Origin: Tubiluchus corallicola
Taxonomy: Eukaryota > Priapulida > Priapulimorpha > Priapulimorphida > Tubiluchidae
NCBI GenBank assembly: GCA_030141605.1
Contig: JAQGDQ010000237.1
Coordinates: forward strand, 280,871-344,870
Length of the DNA stretch: 64,000 bases
Reading direction: 5' to 3'
Every line of letters starts with the position of its first letter. Positions within the stretch are counted from its first letter, which is position 1. Shown piece by piece: positions 1-11,572 of the stretch. The position numbers were made by a program, and so were the translations under genes. The notes under the pieces were generated by a model. That model was given only the letters and a program-made list of their open reading frames with translations. It was not told where the DNA came from and did not search any database.

Positions 1-1557
1 CTTACATAGAAGGTAAGTATTATAATAGTGCTGTTAGCGATTATATGTTCACTTATGCTATAGCCTCTTGTAGTAACGTGATAGTAAATAAAGACTAGGC
101 GTAAAAAACTAGTTATTCTTAAACTATCTGTTTTACATCACTAATTGGTACTTATTTTGTTGTTACAATTTGTACAGTGTATCACTTCTCCAGGCAACTG
201 GCATGTGACTGTCAACACACAAACTCCTACTATATAAGTTTAATCCTGCTATACAAGAATAAACAATTAAAAATGTGGTACTCAGTATTAGAATGAGGAT
301 GTTTTTCATAAATTTGCCTCGATAATAACAAGAATCAGCATAATATCTGAATACCATTCGTGAATGGTTGCTGTAGAGGTTATGTTGTCTCGGAACTAGC
401 CAATTCACCCCGTTTGGTTAGGTGCAATTATTGTCATAGATTTATTCTACTTGGACAATAGTTGTTTCGTCTTTACCAACCACTGGACATCATCCAAGAA
501 TATTTGTTTCTTTTTTTACCTTTTTCGTGAATCAGGTTCTGAAAATAGCAAAAGTTCTGTCAAAAAATGGAAATTATAAAAAACAATAATTATTCCAACG
601 CAAACTTTATTTTAGAACAATTCTCATTCGTTGGGTTTATTTAATCAGAGATTATATATTGTCGTTTCATAAGAATAACGTGAGCAACATGCATATTTGC
701 CAACAGCTAGATCCGTAGTGGTCCGTAGTAAGCCTTGACATTTTCTTCCGAAGTTCAACTGGGTCACGCAGCCAATTCGTTAGTTACAATGTATTGTTAT
801 AAACCACATTCATGACCATTCAAACGCATGTTAAATTCAAACTGAATTTACGGCGGGCGAGCCCGACTATTGATGACATCACAAACTAACATATTTTTCA
901 ACAGCAAAAATATTCCACGAGCGTGTTGCACGTGTTTGTGAAAGCGAAAATTAAAGTACAGCACTACTATAAGATATTCAGTGTGTTGCACTAAAACTAG
1001 GCACGTTTTAAGATAAAAATTCAAATATCAAATTTACCGCTGTGCTCATGCATGAGCTGTCCAACGTGTGTAGTTCGTCAGAAGCTAACTCATCTGAACT
1101 GAAAAGTACAGCACCTGTTTTTGTGCAATGTGTTTCCGAAATGTAGGCGCTAGTGTCCGTCTAACTAGCGAATGACGAAATGCATATAATAGCGAAGAAC
1201 TAATGGCGCGAAGGTGAAATTGCGTTTGTGTGGTATTAATTCTTTCACGTATGTCATTTTTGAAAAAATAGTTTCCTTTCAATATTTTAAAGAGTTGATT
1301 GTTTTGACCTACAGTTTAAGATTGCGTCCGGTTTTGCTTTAATATCATTTCTAGTTTAATACTGCGCCTGCGCACTGTTTTGTGCCTAAATCATAATTAA
1401 TTCTACGTTTAACTACATGTAACAACGCGAACAAATGAAACAATATCATGTGCTACAACGACAACAAAAATGATAAGTATCTGTAAATTAAATGGTAATT
1501 AAATCATTTGAGCTTTACTAATTATTAGCAATTAAAAGCTATAATATATGTAAGATA
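1..1557. other. Intergenic, AT-rich, no gene seen
   Basis: The open frames here are short, contain few conserved-looking residues and show no recognisable protein motif. I see no tRNA, repeat array or convincing promoter. Confidence 0.5.
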
Positions 1558-1558
1558 T

Positions 1559-1899
1559 TGGACTGCTGTCCGCTTTTAACGGAGGCAGGACGGATGGCAC
1601 CGCGGCCTACACCGTGCGGCATGTCTCAATTAAGTCGCTCAACGCCAAACCAGAACAGAACCCGAATAATAAAGTCGAAATGACAATTTATTACTAAATA
1701 TTACAAATAGCTTACCTAAAAGAACGGAGTTTGCGGCAAAGCCTGTGAAATGTGAACAGAGCTGCGATGAAAGACACGACCACTGACAAGGATCTACGGC
1801 AGACCTTCCCTTTTTATAAGCTCAGGTATGCACGTGTCTAGTGGCTTTTACTAACACGCACACCTGAGAACTCTACTGTATTCCCCTGCCAGCATTACA
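1559..1899 (-). mobile_element. Possible solo LTR (minus strand)
   Basis: This block is richer in GC than its surroundings. Read on the minus strand it begins TGTAATGC and ends GTCCA, so it has TG...CA ends. It also has a TATA-like box (TTATAAAAAGG, complement of about 1809-1819) and an AATAAA signal (complement of 1687-1692) about 120 bases further on, in the order U3-R-U5 expected of an LTR. The flanking five bases (gatat on one side, cttca on the other) do not match, so no target duplication supports the exact ends. It could instead be a promoter or an unrelated repeat. Confidence 0.3.
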
Positions 1900-2482
1900 C
1901 TTCATCTCATCACAGCCCTGCAGTACAATATTAAATAATTTATTAAATTTATTAAAAAAGTAAATAAAAACATTGAATACGTGGAAATGGTTTATTTCTT
2001 AAACCGTTTTCAACCACATTCAAAGCGATTTGAGTGTTTTCATGTCAGCCTAAATGTTTTCAAAATATTTTCACCAAACGGGGTTTAAAACCAGTAAATT
2101 GAAAACGTTTTCAAATCATTTTGTACTAAAATCGTTTGAGCAGCATGATGTTGGCTGGCTGGATAAACCTGTGAAACGGCTTTTTTTCAATTAAATTCAG
2201 TTCTATTCACCTTTTATTTCAGCATTAAAATTGCCATGTAATTGACTAAAAAAGATAAATTACTACACATGCACTGCACAAACACACAAAATACTAATTC
2301 TGCCAACTACATGCAACAATAATAAAAAAATCTACCACACCAAATAAGAAGAACGTCCGTCCTAAAAAATTTTGAAGTATAATCGCACGTGAGAGTCATT
2401 AGCAATATTCAGATTGCCTATTCAGGTTGCTTGTGACTTAATTTAAAAAAAGAAAGCAACAATAATTTGACGATCATTTTAG
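1900..2482. other. Intergenic, AT-rich
   Basis: No gene is visible. About 2005-2115 repeats the word GTTTTCAA several times in both direct and degenerate form, which may be a small decayed tandem repeat. The upstream exon of the pentraxin-like gene (signal peptide) should lie here or further left, but I cannot place it. Confidence 0.4.
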
Positions 2483-4159
2483 ACGAATGCTACGAAGTGG
2501 AGTTTCCTACACCGAGCACAACTGACTACATTCAGATAGATGGCATTTTTTCTAACGACTTAACCTCAGCATTTTCATTTTGTGGTTGGTTGAAGACAAC
2601 GGTTGGATCAGGAAGCTATGCCCAGCATCAGCTCTGGACTTGGAACAATGGCAACGATACCATTAACTTCAGATTTTCAAATTTTCAACTACACCTTGTT
2701 TTTGAAGATGATCGAGGGTATTATAAAGAGTAAGGCATGCTTCTTTTATAACTGAGTTTAGAAATGACTATAATAATACATCAAACAAACTAGCAAAAGT
2801 TGTATAGGTCCTCAGTGCAGTTGTTGTGTGACACAGGCATCCCATACCATTACTTTTTTCAAAAAGGTTTGACACATTGGAACTGCATACTGGAATCCAG
2901 TAATGAACGGGTGTGTTACTGTGCTAATGGAGTGTGGCAGGATTGGAATCTGTCGGAATATCAAGAAGGATTCTCTAAAGTGAGAAATTAAACAGGCAGG
3001 TGGATCCAAGCTACAACAACACTTTTTTAATTGAAGAAAGCCCGATAGGCTTATATTTATTTTATCTTTTCAACTCTAGAATACAGCATCACTGCAACAT
3101 GCCCATGTTTCTGTTTTATCTAAATTTGTTCTAATATTTTTTCTCTGCCAGTTGTCCAATGTTAACAGCAAAATAACAAGTATTTGAACCCACGTACAAA
3201 GGGCGGCAACTATAAGTGTCTTTTTTGCTTTACACTAAAACCTTTCAAAAAAATTTTTAAAAAGGTAAAAACGATATATTATTACATCATGTTAACCGCT
3301 TTTGGTTGCGTGTGTCACTTTTTCATGTTAACTTCCACGTGTGGGTGCACAGACAAATTAAACATACTACTTACTACACACTACTATGTACCAAGGGAGC
3401 TCTGAATCTGTAAACTTGCACCACAGTGGTAGTATTGATGGCGCTTCCAACTGCCATCTTTACCGTCTATATTTAATTTTCTTCAGTGCGTATATAGATT
3501 CTTGTATAATTCGTTTGATGTATGGATCACCACAAATGGTGCCGTCGTCAGAGCTGTAGCCTCGAATCTTATATATATATATATAAATATATATATAGCA
3601 AGAGAATTAATATATGCGATTATAGCAGCCTTTTAGTGTACTTCCACTTTTTAGCATTAAATTAAGAATTGTGAAAACAGAAAAAAAAACAGAAAAAAAC
3701 ATCTTCACCAATAATAATGGAACCTGTGTGAGTTTTTTGTTTTGTGTTTCAGTGTCGTGAGTACTCCGGGTAATGTGGTTCATGTGCAGGATGATGAGTG
3801 GCATTTCATCTGCGTTCCATCTTGAAGGAAATTACAAGTTTCATGTTGACGCTCAGATGATTTACTCCGTGAATACAGGATATTTAACCGACTACCTCTT
3901 GCCCGTAAACAGATCTTTGTTTATAGGACAGTATGCTAAAACCTGGGGTGACAGGAGTTTCCAACTGGTAAATGCTTTCCAGGGCAAGATTGCAGGCTTT
4001 AATTTTTACGACTACATATTAAGTAATGAAGAAATCCAAGATTTGTTCTTGTATTGCTATAATAGTGGTGGGAACCTGTTGGCTTGGAGTAAAATGAAGA
4101 ATGGTTTAATGGGAGATGCAGCTGTCAGCAATGATACACCATCGTGTATCAGCTTTTAA
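2483..4159 (+). pseudogene. Pentraxin-domain gene, broken or mis-assembled
   Basis: Three exon-like blocks together resemble a pentraxin/LamG-type secreted lectin. Block 1 (2483-2717, after an AG acceptor and ending at GG|GTATTA) encodes a start of the type FPTPSTTDY ... FCGWLKT, typical of the pentraxin N-terminal beta-strands. Block 2 (about 2821-2979, ending AAA|GTGAGA) encodes THWNCILES ... CANGVWQDW, like the central HWHHVCVTW ... NG segment. Block 3 (3753-4159) encodes a second version of that segment and then the C-terminal half. Block 3 has a frame break near 3817. Blocks 2 and 3 overlap in what they encode, so this may be two duplicated copies, alternative exons or a decayed gene. 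No signal-peptide exon was found. Pentraxins are calcium-dependent pattern-recognition proteins; the family call is from motif order only. Confidence 0.55.
3753..4159 (+). CDS. Pentraxin domain, C-terminal exon (frameshifted)
   Basis: This is the best-supported exon of the pentraxin-like gene. It follows a good acceptor (tttgtgtttcag, ending 3752). The first frame reads VVSTPGNVVHVQ then DDEWHFICV. From about 3818 the homology continues in another frame as HLEGNYKFHVDAQMIYS, then SLFIGQYAKTW, AFQGKIAGFNFYDYILS, EEIQDLFLYC and GNLLAW, ending with a TAA at 4157-4159. This order (WHxxC, YxDG-like, LxLGQ, F.G.I..V.lW...LS, C....GN.L.W) is the pentraxin signature. The break at 3817 is a single locus, so a sequencing error is possible, but a real mutation would remove the C-terminal half. 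Confidence 0.6.
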
Positions 4160-6549
4160 TGCTAAATCCCATAAGCGTTACAAAAGCTTACGATTACCAG
4201 GAATTTATAATATATTTTATACATATGCAAAATGTTTGAATGTTGACAATTAGTCCAGTTCCTTATGCATTTTCGTTATTTTTTTTTTGGAGATTTGCAA
4301 AACTATACATTTTTGGAATCGTTAGAGAATCTAAAAATGTATCTTTTCGTTTTTTTAAAACCTGCTGTGGTCATAAAAAACTGTAACACAAACCTAATAG
4401 CCATGAATTGGAGCTTACTGATACTGGCAACCTAATTATGTATGAGGTTATTGCTAATGGCCAAGATATAATAGCATGCATTGATAGAATTCAAATATTC
4501 GATTGGAAACTGCGAAAACAAAGTTACAACCCATAACGAAGATGGGGGTACCACCTGGAAAGTTGTTAAAATGTACAGCCCCGCCCTGCCCCCAACATCT
4601 TAGCCCTTTTGCCCATGTATATACATTGCTTTGTCCAGTTCACAAGGAAAGAACTAACCACTGGAACTGGAGCTTATCTTGCAGTGAATATATGACAAAA
4701 AATCATTATTTAGAAAGTGTCATTTTGAGATGGCTACCAAGCTGATTTTGAAAAAAAAGGAAAGATAATTTATATGTTGAGGCAGATCCTTAGCTTTCCA
4801 AAAATGTATAGGATATCTAATCTCCAAAATTTTTGAACGAACCAATGCATTACATACTAGACTAAACTTCTAATTGCATATCATTAGAAAATTTGGAATG
4901 CAGTGTACTTGAATAAACTATTATAGATCTATATTATAGCGATTTTATATATGTATACGAATGCAAAGCAGAAACTTAAAAATGTATGGCATATTTTAAA
5001 TGCATGGGATAGGGTATAACGAACTGCAAGGATTAATGTATTGGGAAAGAACTCTTTGGAGTTCTAGCAGATTCACTTATTAGTTAATATGCATCGCTAA
5101 ATGTTATTTTACGTTGTATTGTTAAAACACATTATTATAACTTTATTTTATTGCTTATAAATTTGTGAGCTTGCAGAGGTGATTATATCTATATTAGCTT
5201 TCTTATTTTTTGTTTAATGTTATCTAGGTCTATTAAGAATTTTCACTTTATACGGTCTTCAAAAAAGTCAGTATGTATTAGTTTTGTTTTTGATTTAGTA
5301 AAGGTATTTAAATTTGATATCTTAATGCGGAGAAGAAAGTTGGCACTTTCAGTTATTCAGTAGGACCATGCATACACCTACATTTCACATTTTTAACTCA
5401 TAATGAAAAAATATCAAAAAATAGCAAAATTTTGGAAAATGGGTTTAATTATAACCTTTTTGCGCAAGCCGGATGTACGGCAATATATTCGAGTACATTT
5501 GTATCTCGTAATTATAGCTTTTATGATCATTACACCATACCGTGTTGTAGTGGCTAATATAAATATGTTTATTACTCACATTAAGTCTGACAACCTTGTA
5601 GATCTACTATTTCCTAAAAATAAGTTGGTAGATTAAAAGATAGCACTTATTTTTTGTGATATGTTGCTGAGCAATTGGCAAAAAATATTGTTGCCACTGT
5701 TTTTGTGTACTATCATTATAATGGTCGCTTAATGTCTGTTGAGGGCTATAAGACCAGTTAGATGGCTAGACCACAAGTTTTTCAATTCTCCTCAGATCAA
5801 TAGGCCCGAGAGAAGTTAGTTGGTAGTTGGGGGGGGGGGGGTTAAAGGTCTATTTTATAATACGACTACCCAAGCACGACATCTCTTGGTTAAACAATGG
5901 ATTAGTATTTTAGCTGCTTTAATTAGTAGGCTTACTGTACATAACATTCTTAAAATCTTTTTATAACGAGGCCAATTTCATAAAGAAGCACCGTAATAAA
6001 TTTTATTAAATTTTTATTTTAAAATATGTTCTGTGCAGCAAAAATTTTGGCTTAAAGCCAAGTTTGCATTTTTTACAATTACTATGTGCTTTTTAGTTAT
6101 GTTTCTACCCGGATAAACATTTTTTGTTCTATTAAAGTTGTGAATTGTTTCTGTGACAAGGATAGCCAAAGCACTTAGGTTTTTGTAAGCGTATGCCTTC
6201 TTTATATCGCACTTCTAAATTTCTATCGATTTCCTCAAAATAAAGTTTGTCACAAGTTTAGCTTAGTTTTGTAAACACCACATTTTTAAAATCGTAAGAA
6301 TTATTTTGAAAGAAATCAATTTTGAGTCATATTTATATTAAACCAACCTAGTATTAACTGCGTAAGGTGCGGTTTGTACTGTTACATGGAAACAATGGGA
6401 AATTTCTGTGATACAGCATTTCGAGGTAAAGAATTGTTTACTTCTGGAAACCAAGCAAAATGTTGACTTCTAGCCTTACTCAGAGCGTGATCCGGATGAG
6501 ATAGATTTTTCAAAGTAATAAAAATATGACTCATCTCTTCTGGTAAAAA
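4160..6549. other. Intergenic, nothing recognised
   Basis: AT-rich sequence with short open frames (for example 5403-5636) that show no family resemblance. A run of 13 G occurs at 5829-5841. A short imperfect hairpin with ATACATTTTT / AAAAATGTAT arms sits at about 4308-4342. Confidence 0.45.
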
Positions 6550-7550
6550 TTTTTTTATTGCAAATTCGTATAGCTCTCAAAAATAAATCAAGCCAACAGA
6601 GAATTTAAGATTAATTGCTGTATAACAGAAAGAGTGAAGGTAAGTTTCAGCATTAGTATTTTTCTGATAAACTGAAAACGTTGAATGTGCATAATGTTTA
6701 TGAATATGTACGTCTAAAACGGTGTTTTTTATTCTGTTCAACTTCAGAAGTAAAGTTACGGGTTGGTACAAAGATTACAAGCAGTTGAAAAACAAATGGC
6801 TATTAAAGTCGGTAGAAATTAACCACAAACTATCATCTACATAACGTTACGAAATTTTTGGTCGTACTTTCAACATGTTCCCGAAATAAATATGCAAGAA
6901 CAAGGGTCAAGGGGTTTCCTACGGCCTACAAATGTTTGCTTATAAAAGTTTTTCCAAAATTGAAAAAAAGAACTCACGCAACCCAGTTCCACGTGTTTTA
7001 GAAAGCGTTCACTAGAAAAAGAAGATGAAAGTCTAGAGTTGACAATATTCTCCGAAGAAAGTTAAATGTGGGTTCCGAAGAAACATTTGTAAGAGTAACT
7101 GAACATTAAAAGAAATCTTTATTTATCATTCCACTTTATTGGCACTACATTACGAAGTTTGTCAATAACATCTAAATTATGTCCCAGGTGTGCACCCGAA
7201 AAGCTACCTAGCAACTTTGTCTGATCAGTGTTTAGCCAAGAATTTGAATAACCTACCTAGTATAACATGGTGAACCACAATTGGAAATAATTGTAGGTTT
7301 CCTGGGCTTATGAATTTTAGGCAGTCCATAAGCATAAGGTAAAGATGACAACCAAGAAATGGAACACTTTAAAATATCTTTATGATCTGAAAACTGAGAA
7401 ATAATAACATTTTCTGTTAAATGAAGCTTGCATATCCTGAAACTGATTTTTGCTCACCTTTTGTTAACAGAACCGTCATTAAGAATATCATCCATCTTAT
7501 GATCGTAAACTGATTTCCATGCGGTGCATTTCTTTTGCTTTTGGCAGATA
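6550..7550 (-). mobile_element. Decayed Penelope-like element, reverse transcriptase
   Basis: Read on the minus strand, several reverse-transcriptase blocks of the Penelope-like (PLE) type appear in the right order but in different frames and with stops. First is YDHKMDDILNDGSVNK (about 7510-7460), then LPYAYGLPKIHKPRKP followed by TIISNCGSPCYT (about 7355-7270), then the catalytic RYVDDSLWLIS (about 6847-6815), then NTVLDVHIHKH and FSVYQKNTNAETYLHSF (about 6735-6640). The YGLPKIHKP block and the FLDV...VYRKPT...YLH-like block are hallmarks of PLE reverse transcriptases. RYVDD survives, but frame breaks make the copy inactive. No GIY-YIG endonuclease domain was recognised. Confidence 0.8.
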
Positions 7551-8453
7551 AATGTTATGAATTAATATACAGATGACATGAAGTCCTCCACTGGTGGCGT
7601 CTTCACAAATTTTTAGTTTTTTACAGTGCGTTCGGAAAAGTAGAGGGATCAATAGCAAAATATGCTAAATCTCTATTAATTATTACGGATTATGAATTAT
7701 GAAATAACGAATGCTAAGAATTCAAATAATATTGCTAAACATAAGCTTTGTGACAAAGACAACAATGGTCATTTTCTTTTCGTTTCCGTTTTTCTTTTGG
7801 AACAAACATCTCACGAAAATCTTAAGCCCATGTTCACGGCAGTTACTTTTTTGGTTTTTTAACTGAAATTACAAAAGACAAATGAAATAGCGGAGAGGTC
7901 ACAGAGTACGCTTAGCAACCGAAGCTAAGCAAAGCTGGTCCTGCTCTGTAAGTGAATGGAAGTCTGCTTGGAAAACTGTCTCTGAATAGTTTGCACACAT
8001 TCCCTTAAATCAGAGGATGACCAAGACACCTTTGCCCGGTACTGTGTCTCATCGTAACAGAAATAGTTTTTTATAAAAACAACGTTCGGTAAGTATACTC
8101 TCTCCAAAAAGAAGGTTCTTAGCTTTCGCTGAATACCATACTGAACGCAAGACGAAATCCAGCATTAATAGCAAGTTCTAGACCTACTAATATAGGCCTA
8201 ATTTAATGGTTTTAATTGGATAGGAATCTAGCTAATTATCGGGGATAATTCTGCAAGTCTTGTCAGCTTTGTTTTAGTCAAGCCAATATTCTCAAATTTC
8301 TTTGTTCTCACCAATGAATTACAGGTCATTAATCTTGGAAAAAAGTGACTAAGCGAAGCTACGAAAAATGGAATCAGTAATTCTGAGCAAAACAAGCTAC
8401 ATCAACGTCTCTAATCCAACCTTTTCAACTTCGAAGAATTGAGAAAGCCAAAC
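7551..8453. other. Intergenic, upstream of DCX gene A
   Basis: No gene recognised. The left part may include the decayed 5' end of the Penelope-like element. A 60-codon minus-strand frame at 7925-8107 has ordinary composition but no recognised motif. The promoter and 5' UTR of gene A should lie near 8300-8453; no clear TATA box is visible. Confidence 0.4.
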
Positions 8454-9614
8454 ATGGCAGAGCAGGACGCACTCTTACCAGTGGTCAAGCACAGCAAAAC
8501 TGGACAGTTAGTTCCATCACGAGTGAATCGCATTCCGGAACCCATTCCAGTTTTCGTGTACAGGAATGGAGACAAATTCTTCACACCTATTAAACTGATA
8601 TTTCATCAACATGAAACGCTAGAGATGATTTTGCAAATTATTTCCAAAAAGATTTCGTTAACTCGTGGTCATGTTGACCAGCTGTACCAGATTGCCGATG
8701 GTTCCCTGATAACGGATGAGAAAATGTTGAAATCCTGGGATCGTTTAGCGGCTGCTACAATGCATGAAGAGTTCCAAAACGTTAAATATGTATCACCACA
8801 GCTAAAGAAAAACATCAAGGACCCTCATCGTCTGGAAAAACTGAAAGCCGAGCATTTTAAGGTGTCCAAGGGAATCGTTGTTGGAAAATCCAAGAAGCGG
8901 CATTCGCTTCCCGCAGAGCCCTTCTCTAAAAGGGATATAACTGTCCAGCAAAAATCACAGAGACCAAAAGCAGAGGATGACGACGATGATTTTGTGGCGT
9001 TCAGGAAAGTTATAACATCTAGAAGACGGCATACATTTCATGGAGATACTTTCGCCATGCACGACGCCATGGAACTGTTACAAAGCTCAATAGCAAAAGG
9101 TGGTAAACTGGAGAAGCTAGATGAACTTGATGAAACCCCTATATATTTGCAAGATGAACTTCAAACAAAAAGTCTGACTGAAGTGACTCAAAAGGGCAGT
9201 GAAAAAGCGAAAAGTTCTGCCAAGAAGAATTTGGAGACAATGAAAATGTCACGGCGCTTAACAGCAACAGATAGTAAACTGGAGAAGTTGGACGAATACG
9301 ATGAAAGTCCTGTATATAAAGAAGACGAATTTCAAACAAAAAGGGCTACTGATGTGACTGAAAAGGACAGCGAAGAAGCAAAAAATTCTGGATTTGAAAA
9401 ATCAAAAAATGCTCACATTATCTTCTACGGGAGCACCGAGGATCTTGACGAATGGTACAAGTCACAACTGCAACCAGTGGGCTCGTGGACGTGGTGGAAT
9501 ACGTGTTACGACAGATCAAGTAAATGGCACAAATGGATCGATGCCTACTTGAGGTCAACCCGTAAACACGCGAAAGATCTATGTTGCCCCAAAACAGGGG
9601 CACATGAAAATTAG
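8454..9614 (+). CDS. Single-DCX-domain protein with YGSTEDL/GSWTWW tail (gene A)
   Basis: The start chosen is the ATG at 8454 in good context (aacATGG); the frame is open a little further left but only through a TTG. The protein has 386 residues. Residues about 28-112 form one doublecortin domain: VFVYRNGDKFF, then LIF, then QLYQIADGS, then SWDRLAAAT and FQNVKY. DCX domains bind microtubules. A basic linker follows, then an acidic stretch, then two copies of a roughly 50-residue unit beginning KLEKLDE(L/Y)DE(T/S)P. The C-terminus (from about residue 323) carries FYGSTEDLDEWY ... GSWTWW ... KWHKW, shared with the two downstream genes. Both the N-terminal flank (SKTGQLVPSRV) and the post-DCX linker (LKK..KDPHRL...AEHF) match gene C, so A and C are paralogues. 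No intron is needed in the coding region. Confidence 0.88.
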   Translation: MAEQDALLPVVKHSKTGQLVPSRVNRIPEPIPVFVYRNGDKFFTPIKLIFHQHETLEMILQIISKKISLTRGHVDQLYQIADGSLITDEKMLKSWDRLAAATMHEEFQNVKYVSPQLKKNIKDPHRLEKLKAEHFKVSKGIVVGKSKKRHSLPAEPFSKRDITVQQKSQRPKAEDDDDDFVAFRKVITSRRRHTFHGDTFAMHDAMELLQSSIAKGGKLEKLDELDETPIYLQDELQTKSLTEVTQKGSEKAKSSAKKNLETMKMSRRLTATDSKLEKLDEYDESPVYKEDEFQTKRATDVTEKDSEEAKNSGFEKSKNAHIIFYGSTEDLDEWYKSQLQPVGSWTWWNTCYDRSSKWHKWIDAYLRSTRKHAKDLCCPKTGAHEN

Positions 9615-9901
9615 ATTGTTTGCAGCTCAGTAAAAATAGCTACAACGAAAATTATTATTTACTTGTACGCCTAGCGAAAGTTAAGAAACTGATGACACTT
9701 AATGGATTTTGTTACTGTATAATAATAATTATGTTCTTATATATCAGTTATCTATTTAATTTTTACGTTTGCACACATTTGTGCTGTGCATTAAAATTTA
9801 AATATTATATAATCATACTATTTTTTAATCATGACATTTGCCCGTATACATAACCGACATACATAAGGCAACAAAGTTAATGTAGAAGATTGCAGCAGAA
9901 T

Positions 9902-9907
9902 AATAAA
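9902..9907 (+). terminator. Poly(A) signal of gene A
   Basis: AATAAA lies about 290 bases after the stop of gene A, in an AT-rich 3' region. It is the first canonical hexamer downstream on the plus strand that I can see. Confidence 0.5.
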
Positions 9908-11230
9908 GAAGAAATTGTTAAATCCACGACCAAATTCAAATGAGTAGAGGCACATGGACACAGAATGACGTCATTTTATATGTCAGTATTGCATTATTTT
10001 TCTGTCGTTATTTCGTTACTAAGACAACAGTTTCTATGCAGTGCGATCAAAAATACTAGAAGAAGCCAACTACAGTGAGTATAGTAAATCGATTACAGAT
10101 ATTTTCGAAAAAAAAATCCTGAAAACATGCCCATGCACGCATTTACGCACACGCGCATTTCCGCTCAGATAATAGAAAATAAACCAAACAAACGAACAGA
10201 ACAATCACGGTTGTAGTTTTTGTGTTTTTGTGTTTTTTGTTTATTTCAAAACAGATATTAAAATTTTTAGCCCTGCATATCCGGCAAGCACAGAGACTAA
10301 ATGGTTCGTTATGTGAAGTTACAAACAGAAAGCATGAATTCATTGAGTATTTGTTTCGAAGCGTTGCAATTTTACTAGCATGACAGCATTTCCTATTACA
10401 CAGTTTTGGGTGCTGAAGAAGACCAGAAGTGATCAAACTATCTATCCAGGAATAAACTCCCAACAAAAATTAATGACTTTTATGTTTATATACTTTTTGG
10501 GAAAGTTGGCTAGTGGACAAAAAAAATAAGTCCCTCTTAAAAATGCTATAGGACCTAAGAATCTTTATCCAATTTGTATGTAAATTTAACACGGTAAAGT
10601 GACATTTATGTAGCACCCCTAATGCGAATGAGTTATGAGGGGTTATGGAATAAATAAAATCGGTTTATATTGTTTTCAATGCAGCCGTTTGTCAGACCTG
10701 CGTTATGCGACATTTTCTTCTGCGGGTATTTCCTATTGATTTTTTTTATTTCGCAGCTATTCCGCAGCTAGATAACACATTCCGGATGCTACACAAACGC
10801 TACTTAAAACAGAAATTTTTCCACACTTATCCGCCGTTATTGCTAAGAAAGTCGAAAAAATAAACATTTTCTGCTTGATTTTGACATTTAACCTATAAAA
10901 ATGAGAAAAACTAGATACTTCCTATGAAGTACTGTCTTAATGGACGCGTTAATTCATTTTATTTTATTTACTCATTTATTTTACTTTTGTTTTTTTTTCA
11001 GATTTCCAAATTCTTTTCTTCTCTCATGTATCTCAGTGGAATCACTCTTCCTTAGCATTTTATCAACGCCTGATCTTGACTACTTCTTATTGGGAAACTT
11101 ACAGAAAATCGGGAAGGTGGCAACAATAAAACTTTAGCAGTCGGTAAACGAGGAATTCGATTGTGTACGTTACGTACGCACCGCTAGTGAAACACATTAC
11201 GAAATTCCGCTAGTCAAGCAGGGAACGAAA
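9908..11230. other. Spacer between DCX genes A and B
   Basis: No gene recognised. A polypyrimidine tract followed by AG at 11000-11001 could be the acceptor of a 5' UTR intron of gene B, but no matching upstream exon is evident. Confidence 0.35.
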
Positions 11231-11572
11231 ATGTCGACTAATGGCGCAGGAACACAGGCATCAGAGCAAAGCAAAGAGTTTACTGATATAAGAGAGACTG
11301 GGGAGAAATCAGTAAAAGAAAGCGACAAAAACACTGCTGAGGCTACAACCGTGCAGTTAGATAAGGAAAAAGTGGTCGCCTCCAGCGGCTCTACTCAAAA
11401 ATACAGCCGCCCCTTTTTCTATGGAAGCAGTGAAGACCTAAGAGACCTTTATAAAACGCAAAAATTTGCAGTGGGCTCATGGACGTGGTGGGACGTACGC
11501 AATGAAAAAGAGATGACTAGCGATTGGCAGAAAAAACATGAAATCTTCTGTATGTTGAAGAAACCAAAATAG
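11231..11572 (+). CDS. Short tail-only member of the DCX cluster (gene B)
   Basis: A 113-residue protein from an ATG at 11231 (gaaaATGT). It has no DCX domain. Residues 1-58 are polar and rich in Ser, Thr, Glu and Lys, probably disordered. From about residue 61 it carries FFYGSSEDLRDLY, then VGSWTWWD, then WQKKHEIFCMLKK, clearly homologous to the C-terminal tails of genes A and C on either side. This makes it a likely truncated or specialised paralogue that keeps only the tail. The conserved tail and its position between the two family members support a real gene. No function can be given. If the tail is a docking element, this protein could compete with or partner the DCX-bearing relatives (inference). 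Confidence 0.75.
   Translation: MSTNGAGTQASEQSKEFTDIRETGEKSVKESDKNTAEATTVQLDKEKVVASSGSTQKYSRPFFYGSSEDLRDLYKTQKFAVGSWTWWDVRNEKEMTSDWQKKHEIFCMLKKPK

Noticed and set aside
5403-5636. 77-codon frame with a hydrophobic segment
   Set aside because: No family resemblance, no splice or promoter context; AT-rich sequence gives such frames by chance.
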